NCBI RefSeq assembly: GCF_025370785.1
Contig: NZ_JAMXFA010000008.1
Span: forward strand, 142,862-206,861
Length of the DNA stretch: 64,000 nt
From: Laspinema olomoucense D3b
Lineage (GTDB): Bacteria; Cyanobacteriota; Cyanobacteriia; Cyanobacteriales; Laspinemataceae
Direction of reading: 5' to 3'
In this document: piece after piece, positions 8,300 to 17,489 of the stretch
How positions within the stretch are numbered: the stretch's first letter is position 1
How the letters are laid out: each line of letters starts with the position of its first letter
Notes under the pieces: model-generated
Databases searched by the model: none
Seen by the model: the letters and a program-made list of their open reading frames with translations, nothing else
Told to the model about the DNA's origin: nothing
Position numbers and translations under genes: made by a program

Positions 8300-8639
8300 C
8301 TGAACACCTGTCTGAACACCTGTCTGAACACCCTTAATCATTGTCTGGTATGGCTTTCAGTGATTCTGAACCCCACAGACCCTTAAACTTTGACTTGATT
8401 GCTATATCCGTCCGGGTCATTAAATTAACATACATTTAATTTCTGATGAAAGTTTTAGAGTAATTAGTCTTCAGAGTCTTCAGAATCTATATCGGACATG
8501 GATTTAAGGTCTTCAGTTAGGTCTTCAGTTAGGTCTTCAGAGGTGTTCAGTTTATGCAATCCAGATGATTAAACATCCCCTTCACCTCATTAATTCATCA
8601 AATAGGGGGTCAGACCCCTCATTGACTGACTGAAGACCT
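8300..8639. repeat. Two opposed arrays of a 12-bp iteron-like repeat
   Basis: CTGAACACCTGT occurs in tandem at 8300-8311, 8312-8323 and (partial) 8324-8333. The reverse-complement form AGGTCTTCAGTT / AGGTGTTCAGTT occurs in tandem at 8507, 8519, 8531 and 8541. Two shorter GTCTTCAG copies lie at 8467 and 8476. One CTGAAGACCT lies at 8630-8639, next to a GGGGT-CAG-ACCCC hairpin (8606-8618). The consensus is CTGAA(C/G)ACCT. Such opposing iteron arrays in a gene-free interval are typical of plasmid replication, partition or relaxosome sites. Confidence 0.8.
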
Positions 8640-8721
8640 AGAGGTGACTAGAACCTGGTCTGTTCGAGGGATGTACATCAATCACATTTTCATAGAGTAT
8701 TGCAATAGAAGTGCAAGGAAT

Positions 8722-8752
8722 AAAAAAAGACCCCAGCAGGTTTGTAGGGGTC
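8722..8752 (-). terminator. Terminator of the minus-strand FecR/TPR operon
   Basis: Read on the minus strand, GACCCC ... GGGGTC with a 12-base loop is followed by seven T residues. It lies about 110 bases after the stop of the FecR-like gene. Confidence 0.8.
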
Positions 8753-8782
8753 AAGATGAGCAGAGGGTATGGTGAGTCTTAC

Positions 8783-8832
8783 TCAGGCAATGTCAGTCAA
8801 TGTCAGGCAATGTCAAGCAATGTCAGTGACAT
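8783..8832. repeat. Tandem 10-bp repeats
   Basis: TCAGGCAATG, TCAGTCAATG, TCAGGCAATG, TCAAGCAATG and a partial copy follow without spacing. The 10-bp period puts each copy on the same helical face, as in protein-binding arrays. They lie between the FecR-like gene stop and its terminator. Confidence 0.85.
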
Positions 8833-8864
8833 AGAAAAGGGCCAAAAAACTGATGTGTCTTTCA

Positions 8865-9695
8865 TCAATTAAGAAGAGAGTAGAAGATGTGGGTGATTAA
8901 GTCTGACTGATTATTCTGAATGGCTATGATGAGAGCTTGAGAGTAGTGAAAAGCAGCTTGTTCAGTCAGACCCAATTGATTGAATAGGTCTCCGCTAATC
9001 AGAAATGATTCAGCAGTGTTCAAATTTTTAAGCAATTCCAGGGCATCATAGTGAAGTCCCTCATTCAGATAGATATTGGCAACAGCAATCTGTTTCTGCT
9101 CATCAGATAAAGAGAGCGTGTCAAGAAGCCTTATCTGATTTTGAATGAGATTGAGTTCATCCAGTTTGACCACTTCAAATCGCCCAATAGCCGAAGCTGC
9201 CGAACCAATTTTTACAGTGACCGTGTAAAATCCTGGGTCAAGAGCAGGGATTTCAACCGTATCTATTCCTGTGCCTGACCAAATTTGTCCTAAATCGGAG
9301 GATAGAGTTATTGTTGCTTCAACCGATTCTAAATTAGATGACCAACTAATGTTGAACGTTTGATTTGGTTGAATTCGAGTCAGAGGATGGATATTGAGGC
9401 CCTCGCCACTACGAAAACGGCTTAAGCGACTACGACACCCTCCTGCGACACCTGAGAATACGTTTTCCGGGACATTCCATAGTTGACCTGTGGAACACAA
9501 AATTTTCATAGATGTTCCGGTTCTAGTTCTGATAATATCCCCAAACTGTAATCGTTGTCCCTGACTGGCTTCAATTACTGTTCCCTGACGATTCAGATAA
9601 GCTCGACCATTTAACTCTACTATTGTATTAGCGTTTACTGTTGTTGTTAAACTCATCCAAAGAATTGTTGTAATCAGTCCAAATTTTTTCCTCAT
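8865..9695 (-). CDS. Secreted FecR-like / TPR protein
   Basis: The product is 276 aa from the ATG at 9695, chosen because it gives a signal peptide (MRKKFGLITTILWMSLTTTVNA). Residues about 25-115 resemble the FecR-type beta domain of cyanobacterial CHAT clusters (YLNRQGTVIEASQGQRLQFG ... STGQLWNVP). An Ig-like segment follows (FNISWSSNLESVEATITL). A helical, TPR-like C-terminus (LYLNEGLHYDAL-type helices) ends the protein. It overlaps the upstream TPR gene by 68 bases in another frame, which implies coupled expression. Probable partner of the CHAT peptidase module. Confidence 0.65.
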   Translation of the reverse strand: MRKKFGLITTILWMSLTTTVNANTIVELNGRAYLNRQGTVIEASQGQRLQFGDIIRTRTGTSMKILCSTGQLWNVPENVFSGVAGGCRSRLSRFRSGEGLNIHPLTRIQPNQTFNISWSSNLESVEATITLSSDLGQIWSGTGIDTVEIPALDPGFYTVTVKIGSAASAIGRFEVVKLDELNLIQNQIRLLDTLSLSDEQKQIAVANIYLNEGLHYDALELLKNLNTAESFLISGDLFNQLGLTEQAAFHYSQALIIAIQNNQSDLITHIFYSLLN

Positions 9696-10851
9696 TTTCC
9701 TTGTAAAATTCTCTAGCTTGATGTATCCATTCATCCTCATCTGGATTATTTGATGAAGCATAGGCCAGACAATTTTGCCATTCACTTTGTGGGTCCAGAC
9801 GTAAATTTTCTTTGACTTGTGCCAATAAACATTGACTTGCTACTCCTTTTCTATATGGTAATCCAACCTTAGCCGCTAATTCTAGGACTGTTTTAGCTTC
9901 TTCATATCTTCCTTGTTTTAAGCGTACCCATCCTAAATTTTTTAATAAATAGTATTCTAATTCTTCATAATTGGTATTCTCTAATTCTCTCATTCCTTGT
10001 AATAAGAATACTGTAGCTAATTCTAGTTCTCCTGATTTTAGCAAAATTCTTCCTAGATTGTTATAGGCTGGAACATATCCACTATTTAAAGCTATTTTGT
10101 AATATTTTATCGCCTCATCTAAATCTAATGATTCTTGAATTAAGCCTAGTTGATAAGCAGCTTTAGCATTGGTTTCATCTACTTTAAAAGCTCTCTTAAA
10201 TCTTTGATTGGCCTCAAATAGTTCTCCCTGTTCATAATAAACAATTCCTCTGGTTGTGTAGTAAGATGATAAAGCAGGAAGTACATAATTATGGAACAGC
10301 AAAACAATCACTAAACAAATTATACTAAAAAATAGCTGTGATTCTTTCCATAAATAGCGAGGAAGACCAAGGTTTTTAAAAAGAGTTTCCAGGATAAATT
10401 GACCTTTTTTAGTAAGAGAACCCTGGACAGCAAGAACAGCTAAGATAGAATGACTACCTAGAATCAGAGAACTAATAATGTCAGGACCAATTAATAAAAA
10501 CTTGCTGCAAGTATCTATTAAAACAGAAGCAGCAGCAGCAAACACACCTAAAGAAATATCGTTCCATAACCAATCTAATTTATCTAGTTTATGTCGGGTC
10601 TTACAAAACCACCACCAATGTGATTGCTCAGGATTAAAAAGTTGACGATATTCTTCAGGAATTTCTAAATTAAGTCGTTTGAAGTTTTGGTCTAATTCCA
10701 AAATTCTTAGACAACTTTCTGGAGAACTATTTAATTGATTCTGAATATTAGACCGATTGATTAAGAGTGAAAGTAAATTATCTGGATTATAATTAGAGAT
10801 ACTTTTATCATAAATATCGATTAAATTAATGAGATTATCTTCCATAGTCAT
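9628..10851 (-). CDS. Membrane-anchored TPR protein
   Basis: The product is about 407 aa from the ATG at 10851 (MTMEDN...; a second ATG lies two codons on). An N-terminal helical cytosolic part contains a WWWFCKTRHKLDKLDWLW stretch. Two or three membrane segments follow (about residues 100-200, including LFFSIICLVIVLLFHNYVL). Then come several tetratricopeptide repeats (AYQLGLIQESLDLDEAIKYY and following). The TPR part would hold a partner protein at the membrane. The start codon sits in a CATG shared with the possible internal start of the divergent CHAT gene, so promoter DNA for one gene must lie inside the other. Confidence 0.72.
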   Translation of the reverse strand: MTMEDNLINLIDIYDKSISNYNPDNLLSLLINRSNIQNQLNSSPESCLRILELDQNFKRLNLEIPEEYRQLFNPEQSHWWWFCKTRHKLDKLDWLWNDISLGVFAAAASVLIDTCSKFLLIGPDIISSLILGSHSILAVLAVQGSLTKKGQFILETLFKNLGLPRYLWKESQLFFSIICLVIVLLFHNYVLPALSSYYTTRGIVYYEQGELFEANQRFKRAFKVDETNAKAAYQLGLIQESLDLDEAIKYYKIALNSGYVPAYNNLGRILLKSGELELATVFLLQGMRELENTNYEELEYYLLKNLGWVRLKQGRYEEAKTVLELAAKVGLPYRKGVASQCLLAQVKENLRLDPQSEWQNCLAYASSNNPDEDEWIHQAREFYKENEEKIWTDYNNSLDEFNNNSKR

Positions 10852-12649
10852 GGGTTTGTTAACAACATTGTCAATCTCTACAGAGACTTTATCTACAGAG
10901 GTGTATTCAGAATTAATTGATAAAGCAATTAAGGGAGATATCACAGCAGCCGAAAGGGCAGTACAAATAGCTCCATCAAATAGCTACCGCTCAAAAGCTG
11001 TAATAATTTTAGCTAACTTAGTTCAAACTAATGACCCAAATCGAGCGATTAGATTATATCAATCCATTATAAACCAGACAGACGAGAATGATACCTATAT
11101 CATGGCTCAACTCAATCTGCTCTCTCTGCTTATCAAACAACAACCAGTAACCGAACAAATTTTAGAAATTATTGATGAACTTAAACATGGAATATCTACC
11201 GATTCAGAAAGAATACATTTTAGTTATAGTTTAATCCAAATTGAACTATATCAAGAAGCCTTAAATATTTTAAACCAAGTTTCTGAATCAAAATTCCTAA
11301 GTTATTCATTAGGTTTGAGAGCCAGAACAAATGAATTGCAAGGAAATATTGAATCAGCTAAAGATAAATTTTATCAGGCTTATGCAATTGCCGAATCTCA
11401 ACAAGATTCTGAAGCCCTATTTCGTTGGGCATGGGGTCTGGCTCGAACATATTCCCAGATGGATAATACTGAATCGGCTATCCTTATGTATTCTGATGCT
11501 TTATCTCATATTAAATTTTCATCCTTAGACTTTGAAGAGATTGAACCGATTTATCAAGAATTTTTGGATATATTACTTAAACCAGATGCCAGCACTGAAC
11601 AATTACAATTGGCTCAATCTGTCATTGAACAAAAACAATCAACTGAAGTTAGCATCTTTTTTGATGAAATTTGCTTAGAATCTGACTTAATATCTATATC
11701 TGAACCTGACAGCATTGTGATTTATCCGATTCTGCTGCCCAATCGGTTAATGGTTCTTTCCGTGAGAGAGAATAGTTATCAAATTCATCAAGTTTCTATC
11801 ACGGAAGCAGAATTTCAACAATTTACTGATAACTTTTATGAAAATATTCAAGATATTGACTCAAAAGAGTTTTCTGAAAAGCTTTATGATTGGTTGATAA
11901 AACCTTTAAATTTATCAGGAGAAGTCAAAACTTTAATTTTTAGATTAGATAATCAATTTAGGAGATTGCCTTTGGCAACAATGCACGATGGAGAATCTTA
12001 TGCTATTACTCGATATGAGATACTTATCTCCCAAGGATTATTGTCTAAACCCAAAACAATAAAGAATGAGATTTTAGCCGGTGGAATCACTGAATCTCAT
12101 CAAGCATTTAATGAATTGCCTAAAGTAGAAGTTGAAATCGAGACAATTCAGCAATTGGCTCCTCATAGTTTGAGTTTACTGAATCAAGATTTTACTCTGG
12201 AAAATCTGAGGAAAAGACTAGAGAAAAATTATTATCCAATTGTACATCTGGCAACACATGGGAAATTTAGCTCAAGTTTTGAAGAAACATTTTTATTGAC
12301 TTGGAATGGTAAGTTAAATATTAGAGAATTAGAAAAGTTATTAACCCTAAATTCTAAGCCAATTGAACTTTTAGTATTATCGGCTTGTGAAACGGCTGTA
12401 GGAGACGAGAAAGCTACATTGGGATTAGCAGGATTGGCGGCTCGTGCCGGTGCGCGATTTACTTTAGCAACTCTCTGGGCTGTTGATGATGAAGCTACTG
12501 CCCTGTTTATGAATGAATTTTACAAATATCTTTTTCAACACGGTTTATCTCCATCTGAATCTTTATCTAAAGCTCAATTAAATTTAATTAACACCCCCCG
12601 ATTTTCCCATCCCTTCTTTTGGGCAGGGTTCGTTTTAATTGGTCAATAA
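10829..12649 (+). CDS. TPR-CHAT caspase-like peptidase
   Basis: The product is 606 aa. The ATG at 10829 yields a possible short signal sequence (MRLSSIVMGLLTTLSIS), with an alternative ATG at 10850. The N-terminal two-fifths is TPR-like helical repeats (AERAVQIAPSNSYRSKAVII, YQEALNIL, ESAKDKFYQAYAIA). The C-terminal CHAT domain (about 290-606) keeps both catalytic residues: H477 in VHLATHGKF and C520 in LSACETAVG. LAARAGARFTLATLWAVDDE and FSHPFFWAGFVLIG complete the family signature. CHAT proteins are clan CD peptidases used in regulated proteolysis or cell suicide. It is divergent from, and overlaps at the 5' end with, the membrane TPR gene. Confidence 0.88.
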   Translation: MRLSSIVMGLLTTLSISTETLSTEVYSELIDKAIKGDITAAERAVQIAPSNSYRSKAVIILANLVQTNDPNRAIRLYQSIINQTDENDTYIMAQLNLLSLLIKQQPVTEQILEIIDELKHGISTDSERIHFSYSLIQIELYQEALNILNQVSESKFLSYSLGLRARTNELQGNIESAKDKFYQAYAIAESQQDSEALFRWAWGLARTYSQMDNTESAILMYSDALSHIKFSSLDFEEIEPIYQEFLDILLKPDASTEQLQLAQSVIEQKQSTEVSIFFDEICLESDLISISEPDSIVIYPILLPNRLMVLSVRENSYQIHQVSITEAEFQQFTDNFYENIQDIDSKEFSEKLYDWLIKPLNLSGEVKTLIFRLDNQFRRLPLATMHDGESYAITRYEILISQGLLSKPKTIKNEILAGGITESHQAFNELPKVEVEIETIQQLAPHSLSLLNQDFTLENLRKRLEKNYYPIVHLATHGKFSSSFEETFLLTWNGKLNIRELEKLLTLNSKPIELLVLSACETAVGDEKATLGLAGLAARAGARFTLATLWAVDDEATALFMNEFYKYLFQHGLSPSESLSKAQLNLINTPRFSHPFFWAGFVLIGQ

Positions 12650-12700
12650 CTTCTTTTAAACTCATGTTAGAATCAGATAAGAGTCTTTCTATTTTCAATT

Positions 12701-14014
12701 ATGCAGAATTCAATACTGACAAGAGGCACAGTACAGATAGACCAGTCGGAAATTACTTTATCGACAGGAAACACAAGTTTACAAATGTCGAGGTTGTGGG
12801 AAATAGTAACAGGAACAGAAAACTTCCTATCAGAGAAAGGAACAGAAGGAAGTGCAGCTAAATTAACTGGCTTGGCTCCGGGAGTTTATCAAATAGAGGT
12901 AAGTTTATACTCAAGAGAATTAGAGTACAATGATTCACTCTATGCCTGGAATGGAAAAAGATTCGTCAAAGTAACAGGACGAGAAGGAGCTACTCAACAA
13001 TCTTCTACAGTGTGGGTAAGAAATTGGTTTACTACCACTATTGAAGTTGTTTATGATTACATCACCTTTGTTGCCTTGGATGTATTTTCCAAAATAGGCA
13101 ACACTGAATTCAAAATACGCAATTTACAATATTTGTCACCGTTACCATATTTGGTTCCAGAACCAATATCTCTGATACCAACAAAAACAATAGGCAATGT
13201 ACAAACAGACACAACTTGTCAAATATCAACAGCAACAGGTGCAAGAGCTATTTCAACTCTTTCTCAAGAATTGACAGGCGATCGCTCAATATTAAATGGC
13301 TACGGAGTAGAAGGCAGTTTGGCTATATGGAACAATCTGTTACCCGGAATTTATGAAGTTAAATGGCAAATCTCAACCTCGGAAACAGAGAAAGATGCTA
13401 TTTATGTTTGGGCGGATGAGACTTTAACTCTGTGGGGAATTCCAAGTCAAGCGACTAATCCACTTAGCTCAACTCGAAAAATTAGTAATTTAATCACCAT
13501 TCAAATTAGAGTGGCTAATGGAACCCTTGGATTTCTAGCATTAGATACAGTTGATACAACAGGAACTACAGAATTACACATCCATCAAATAGAAAGAATT
13601 GCCGAAATATTTGAGGAAATTGAAGGTAATGGCAATAATTCTGCGGATACTGCGTGGTTCTTAGGAACTCTTTATCCAGAAGGATTTGAACCAGAAGGGA
13701 TTATTTGGAATAATGGAGAAATCTCAGGTTCAGACCACTCAGGTTATAGCGAAATTATAGAAACTATTGGGGGTGATGATGTCGTTGACTTTTTTACCTT
13801 CCATCTGGCTATGCCAGCGACTTTACGATTAACCACTAATAATGCCATCGCTGCTTTACTTAATGAACAAGCTAATTCAGTTATCTGGGATTCTAATGAT
13901 GCTTATCAAAGTGAAGGGACAATTCGACTAAACCCCGGAACATATTATCTTCAATACAGTACCGAATCTTCTATGCCAGAAGAATTTAATTCGACCCTGT
14001 ATTTGACTCCATGA
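12701..14014 (+). CDS. Beta-rich protein with two repeated domains and PPC-like C-terminus
   Basis: The product is 437 aa. Two copies of a domain of roughly 150 residues can be aligned by eye. SAAKLTGLAPGVYQIEV ... LYAWNGKRF ... ITFVALDVF is the first; SLAIWNNLLPGIYEVKW ... IYVWADETL ... LGFLALDTV is the second. The C-terminal 110 residues (GDDVVDFFTFHLAMPATLRL ... LNPGTYYLQY) resemble a bacterial pre-peptidase C-terminal (PPC) beta-sandwich. No classical signal peptide is seen, so its route outside the cell is unclear. It lies between the CHAT gene and the collagen-like gene on the same strand. Confidence 0.65.
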   Translation: MQNSILTRGTVQIDQSEITLSTGNTSLQMSRLWEIVTGTENFLSEKGTEGSAAKLTGLAPGVYQIEVSLYSRELEYNDSLYAWNGKRFVKVTGREGATQQSSTVWVRNWFTTTIEVVYDYITFVALDVFSKIGNTEFKIRNLQYLSPLPYLVPEPISLIPTKTIGNVQTDTTCQISTATGARAISTLSQELTGDRSILNGYGVEGSLAIWNNLLPGIYEVKWQISTSETEKDAIYVWADETLTLWGIPSQATNPLSSTRKISNLITIQIRVANGTLGFLALDTVDTTGTTELHIHQIERIAEIFEEIEGNGNNSADTAWFLGTLYPEGFEPEGIIWNNGEISGSDHSGYSEIIETIGGDDVVDFFTFHLAMPATLRLTTNNAIAALLNEQANSVIWDSNDAYQSEGTIRLNPGTYYLQYSTESSMPEEFNSTLYLTP

Positions 14015-14020
14015 TATAAT
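14015..14020 (+). promoter_or_regulatory. Candidate -10 box for the collagen-like gene
   Basis: A perfect TATAAT directly follows the stop codon of the preceding gene, 27 bases before the ATG at 14048. No well-spaced -35 box is clear (a TTGACT is present but only 6 bases upstream), so this is tentative. Confidence 0.35.
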
Positions 14021-14047
14021 TTTGAATAAGTTGAGGGTTTAGAAATT

Positions 14048-15571
14048 ATGACATTACAATTCACTCAAGCAGAATATCGTGTAAGGGAAGATGGAAATTG
14101 GTTGACTCCAAAAGTAGGAGTAATCAGAGAAGGAGATTTAACAGGTCAATGTGGGGTAAGAGTACGCAATATTTCGTCAACTACTATTGAAGGTAGAGCA
14201 ACTAGAAAATCAGATTATGATGTTCCTCATGGCACGGGAACAGGTCAAGATTTGTTGTGGGCCGATGGGGAAGGAGGTGTAAAATTCTGTGATTTTGAAA
14301 TCATTGAAGATTTAATGGTTGAACCAGATGAATTTATTCCTCTGGATTTAATCAATGTATTTGGAACAGAACTAGGCGAGATTACTAGAGCAAGTCTTTG
14401 GATTATTGATGATGATGTGGTACTTCCAACTCATCAATGGATTGGTACTCAACTTCAACTCCAAAATACAAACGGGACTTTTGGTGAACTTGTTGATTTA
14501 AAAGGCCCACAAGGTGACCCAGGTCCACAAGGCGACCCAGGTCCAAAAGGTGATAAAGGTGATATAGGTGAACCCGGGATAGTTGGTCCCGTTGGTCCAC
14601 AAGGTGACCCAGGTCCAATTGGTCCCAAAGGTGATAAAGGTGACCCAGGTCCACAAGGTGAACCCGGTCCAGTTGGTGAAGCCGGTCCTATTGGTCCACA
14701 AGGTCCCATTGGTCCAAAAGGAGATAAAGGAGAAGTTGGTCAACCCGGTCCAGTTGGTCCAGTTGGTCCGGTTGGTCCACAAGGTCAAGCCGGTCCGGTT
14801 GGTGATATTGGTCCTATTGGTCCCAAAGGTGATATTGGTGAACCCGGTCCACAAGGAATTCAAGGTTTAAAAGGTGATACTGGTGAACCCGGTCCAATTG
14901 GTCCACAAGGTCAACCTGGTCCTAAAGGTGATATTGGTCCAGAAGGTCCTGTTGGTCCTGTTGGTCCACAAGGAATTCAAGGTGAACCTGGTCCCGCTGG
15001 TGGTCCAGAAGGTCCACAAGGTCCACAAGGTGAACCCGGTCCCGTTGGTCCTGTTGGTCCAAAAGGAGATAAGGGTGATGTTGGTGCAACTGGCCCACAA
15101 GGAATTCAAGGTTTAACTGGTCCACAAGGTCCACAAGGTCCACAAGGTTTACGAGGTTTAACAGGTGCAACAGGTGCAACAGGTGCAACCGGACCACAAG
15201 GACCACAAGGACCACAAGGACCACAAGGACCACAAGGACCAATTGCTACTGCTGAAGCACCTGTAGGGATAACATTCGCGGCAGGATGGCAGTCGTTGAG
15301 TGGGCATCCTGTTACTTGCCGGAGAATGGGTAAACTTGTCCTATTGCAAGGAATAGCAGAACGAGTGAGTGGTGATAGAACAATATTTGGAACGTTGCCG
15401 GTGGGATATAGACCGAATGTTAATCAAATCAGTTGGCAAGTAGGCTTTGTGAATGGAGGTACTCTTGTCAGAGTAGATGTTAACACAGCAGGACAAATAA
15501 TTGCGGGTATTCCTGCGTCTCCAACAAATAACACAATTTCAATGGCTGGTATCAGTTTCTTTATTACCTAA
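14048..15571 (+). CDS. Collagen-like protein with Calx-beta and fibre-tip domains
   Basis: The product is 507 aa. Residues 1-125 form a Calx-beta-like domain ([13 protein letters not shown] end; [18 protein letters not shown]). Residues about 153-399 are roughly 82 Gly-X-Y triplets ([14 protein letters not shown] type), including charged Lys-Gly-Asp/Glu-Pro-Gly triplets that stabilise a triple helix. A single extra Gly breaks phase in GPAGGPEGP. The last 100 residues ([20 protein letters not shown] onward) look like a phage-tail-fibre or trimerisation head. It would form a trimeric fibre at the surface. No signal peptide is visible. The gene converges on the RuvC-like gene with only 15 bases between stops. 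Confidence 0.9.
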   Translation: MTLQFTQAEYRVREDGNWLTPKVGVIREGDLTGQCGVRVRNISSTTIEGRATRKSDYDVPHGTGTGQDLLWADGEGGVKFCDFEIIEDLMVEPDEFIPLDLINVFGTELGEITRASLWIIDDDVVLPTHQWIGTQLQLQNTNGTFGELVDLKGPQGDPGPQGDPGPKGDKGDIGEPGIVGPVGPQGDPGPIGPKGDKGDPGPQGEPGPVGEAGPIGPQGPIGPKGDKGEVGQPGPVGPVGPVGPQGQAGPVGDIGPIGPKGDIGEPGPQGIQGLKGDTGEPGPIGPQGQPGPKGDIGPEGPVGPVGPQGIQGEPGPAGGPEGPQGPQGEPGPVGPVGPKGDKGDVGATGPQGIQGLTGPQGPQGPQGLRGLTGATGATGATGPQGPQGPQGPQGPQGPIATAEAPVGITFAAGWQSLSGHPVTCRRMGKLVLLQGIAERVSGDRTIFGTLPVGYRPNVNQISWQVGFVNGGTLVRVDVNTAGQIIAGIPASPTNNTISMAGISFFIT

Positions 15572-15586
15572 CTTGACGTTTAGCCA

Positions 15587-16048
15587 TCAAAAGAGCGATC
15601 GCCTCTTACAATATTCAGCCATCAATAAAGCATCAGCGCGGTTATGATGTTTTTTGAGATTTAATTGGGGAGCCAGATGAGGAAATAATTGGAGAGCTAC
15701 AGTTCTTGATTCATCTTTTTCTCCTTTTACTCCCATCTGGCGTTTCCATTTTTGGGGTGAAACAAATTCATAAGGAATTTCTAAACCCGCCAATATTCCA
15801 ATCCATATACCGAATGCTGTCCCAAAATTGAATCCACTTACACCCCCTTGTCCTGGCATTGCATGGACTTCTTCTATAATTGCTGTAGAATCCTCCGTAT
15901 ATTGTTTAAGAATTTGATAATATCCAGCAATATCAGGTTTTTTCTTGGTTTTTATTTGAAAAATTGGTGAATCAATTAATTGAATTTTTGAGGAGTTGAT
16001 TATAGCAACCGCTCCTGTGATTCCTGGGTCTATTCCAATAAATTTCAT
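15587..16048 (-). CDS. RuvC-like Holliday-junction endonuclease
   Basis: The product is 153 aa. It has the RNase-H-fold pattern of phage/plasmid RuvC-type resolvases: D7 in FIGIDPGITG, E59/E60 in AIIEEVHAMPGQG, and H135/D139 in HHNRADALLMAEY. FEFVSPQKWKRQMGV-type sequence is also typical of the family. It would cut branched DNA made during recombination, replication or transfer. It is the last gene of a minus-strand operon, and its start overlaps the preceding stop by four bases. Its presence in a membrane/ATPase operon points to DNA processing linked to DNA movement. Confidence 0.88.
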   Translation of the reverse strand: MKFIGIDPGITGAVAIINSSKIQLIDSPIFQIKTKKKPDIAGYYQILKQYTEDSTAIIEEVHAMPGQGGVSGFNFGTAFGIWIGILAGLEIPYEFVSPQKWKRQMGVKGEKDESRTVALQLFPHLAPQLNLKKHHNRADALLMAEYCKRRSLF

Positions 16049-16353
16049 GGTTCTAGTTGTTGATTACGTTGAGGGTGAGTTGGGTGTGATTGTAAATTTT
16101 GTTGATGAATTTGATGAAGTTGTTGTTCAGCAATTAAGGCACGATTTCGCATTTGTTGAGCAATTTTATCTGAAGCAAAAGCGCGTTGATTAGCCCGTTT
16201 AAGTTCCTCACGACATCGAGCATTATTTTCGGATTCAAATTGAGTGCTATTGATAATTATACCAAACAATTCAAACTCAAAGTGAACCCAACCCAAATAA
16301 ACAGCAGCCACGATGAAACCACCAACAAATATTCCAGAAACAAAGTCTTTCAT
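16045..16353 (-). CDS. Small single-pass membrane protein with Gln-rich tail
   Basis: The product is 102 aa. One membrane helix lies at residues 5-22 (VSGIFVGGFIVAAVYLGW), then a charged coiled-coil-like and Gln/His-rich tail. ATGA overlaps on both sides couple it to its neighbours. This single-helix topology, with the bulk on one side, resembles Rz-type or small conjugation accessory proteins, but no motif is diagnostic. Confidence 0.7.
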   Translation of the reverse strand: MKDFVSGIFVGGFIVAAVYLGWVHFEFELFGIIINSTQFESENNARCREELKRANQRAFASDKIAQQMRNRALIAEQQLHQIHQQNLQSHPTHPQRNQQLEP

Positions 16354-17489
16354 CTTTTATAACCTCGGTGTTTTAAGACATTACTGATTGCTTTACGTCG
16401 TCGATTTTGGTCCCAGCCGATACAGCCATTTCTCCAATTTTCAGAACGGTAAGGGTGCATCTTGACGAAATCATGAGCTTGATTGCGAGGGTTAGCGCAA
16501 ATATTGAACAAACCACCAGCGCTTAATAGACCAGTTGATTCATCACGAAAAGATTCAATACGAGTTTGTTGAATCAATTCATCACCTCGTAATCCTTTCT
16601 TATATAAATCACCAGCAACTTTAGGAGCCACATCACTAACTCGGGGACTAGCTTGATTCCAAAGGTCTAAAATATTAAGGAAAAGTTCAAAATTTTGTTC
16701 AGGTGGTAGACCGTGTTTTTCCATTCGGGAAGAAATTAATGGAATGCGAGATTGTGTTCGTTCCAGACAACCTTGATTGGCTTGGTCTAAATTACCGCCT
16801 TTTCCATAATTACTGCACCAACCTTTATTCCACACTCTTCTACCACCAATCAAACTAGGGTCAACATGACCTTTAATCAAGGATGTTTCTTGTCCGGAGA
16901 CAGTCAAGTTTCCTTCAGCGTGACCAATAGCATAAACAGCAATGGAATTCATATCTTTTGCAACATCGGCAATCGCTGGGGGAGTCCGGTAGGTGATGGT
17001 TTCAACGGCAGTAGCAAGAGGACGAACCAGCCCCGTTTCAGCAATTGTTTGGCGAGTGGTGGGATTGATGATGGCGATCGCACCAGCAATCCCAACCGCA
17101 CCATAAAGCAACCAATTCCAGTTAAACTCAGCCTGCTGCGGTAACGGTTGCTGGAGACGTTGCATCAACTGCTGGGCGTACAACTCGCCGACACTGGTGG
17201 CTGAACTGAACGAGTCAGGGGCTATGTTGTCGGAGCGATTGCCTCCATTGCGGAGGCTGCCTGAATGTGACAAGACGGACAATCCCAGACCGATGGCCGT
17301 CAGAGTTCCACCTAAAACAAACCCACTTTGAGTAGCAGCGGCGGTGTCCGGAATGGTTGCGAATTCGCACATCTGCTTGGCTCCAGGTGACAGCAATTGG
17401 CACGGCATTACGTTGATGTGGTGGTTGATTCCTCCAATGGCGATCGCACCTACGCTGGCTCCTATCAAAATCTTGTGGTGAAGTTTCAC
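16350..17489 (-). CDS. Membrane protein with muramidase-like C-terminal domain
   Basis: The product is 379 aa. Two or three membrane segments occur: residues 7-25 (ILIGASVGAIAIGGI), about 54-76 and about 128-145 (LLYGAVGIAGAIAII). The C-terminal half begins with AIGHAEGN ... KGHVDPS and has paired cysteines (CSNYGKGG ... GCLERTQSR; FNICANPR ... NGCIGW). The HAEGN/GHxDP arrangement recalls a cyanobacterial family of probable peptidoglycan-cleaving or lysozyme-like proteins. This is an inference from memory of similar sequences. It is coupled to an M23-type peptidase gene upstream, which supports a cell-wall-opening role. Confidence 0.55.
   Translation of the reverse strand: MKLHHKILIGASVGAIAIGGINHHINVMPCQLLSPGAKQMCEFATIPDTAAATQSGFVLGGTLTAIGLGLSVLSHSGSLRNGGNRSDNIAPDSFSSATSVGELYAQQLMQRLQQPLPQQAEFNWNWLLYGAVGIAGAIAIINPTTRQTIAETGLVRPLATAVETITYRTPPAIADVAKDMNSIAVYAIGHAEGNLTVSGQETSLIKGHVDPSLIGGRRVWNKGWCSNYGKGGNLDQANQGCLERTQSRIPLISSRMEKHGLPPEQNFELFLNILDLWNQASPRVSDVAPKVAGDLYKKGLRGDELIQQTRIESFRDESTGLLSAGGLFNICANPRNQAHDFVKMHPYRSENWRNGCIGWDQNRRRKAISNVLKHRGYKR

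Noticed and set aside
8300..8832. CRISPR array
   Set aside because: Repeats are 10-12 bp and contiguous, without 30-40 bp unique spacers, and there are no cas genes.
14403..15242. Several long frames overlapping the collagen-like gene on both strands
   Set aside because: They are low-complexity shadow frames of the Gly-X-Y triplets with no ribosome binding sites.
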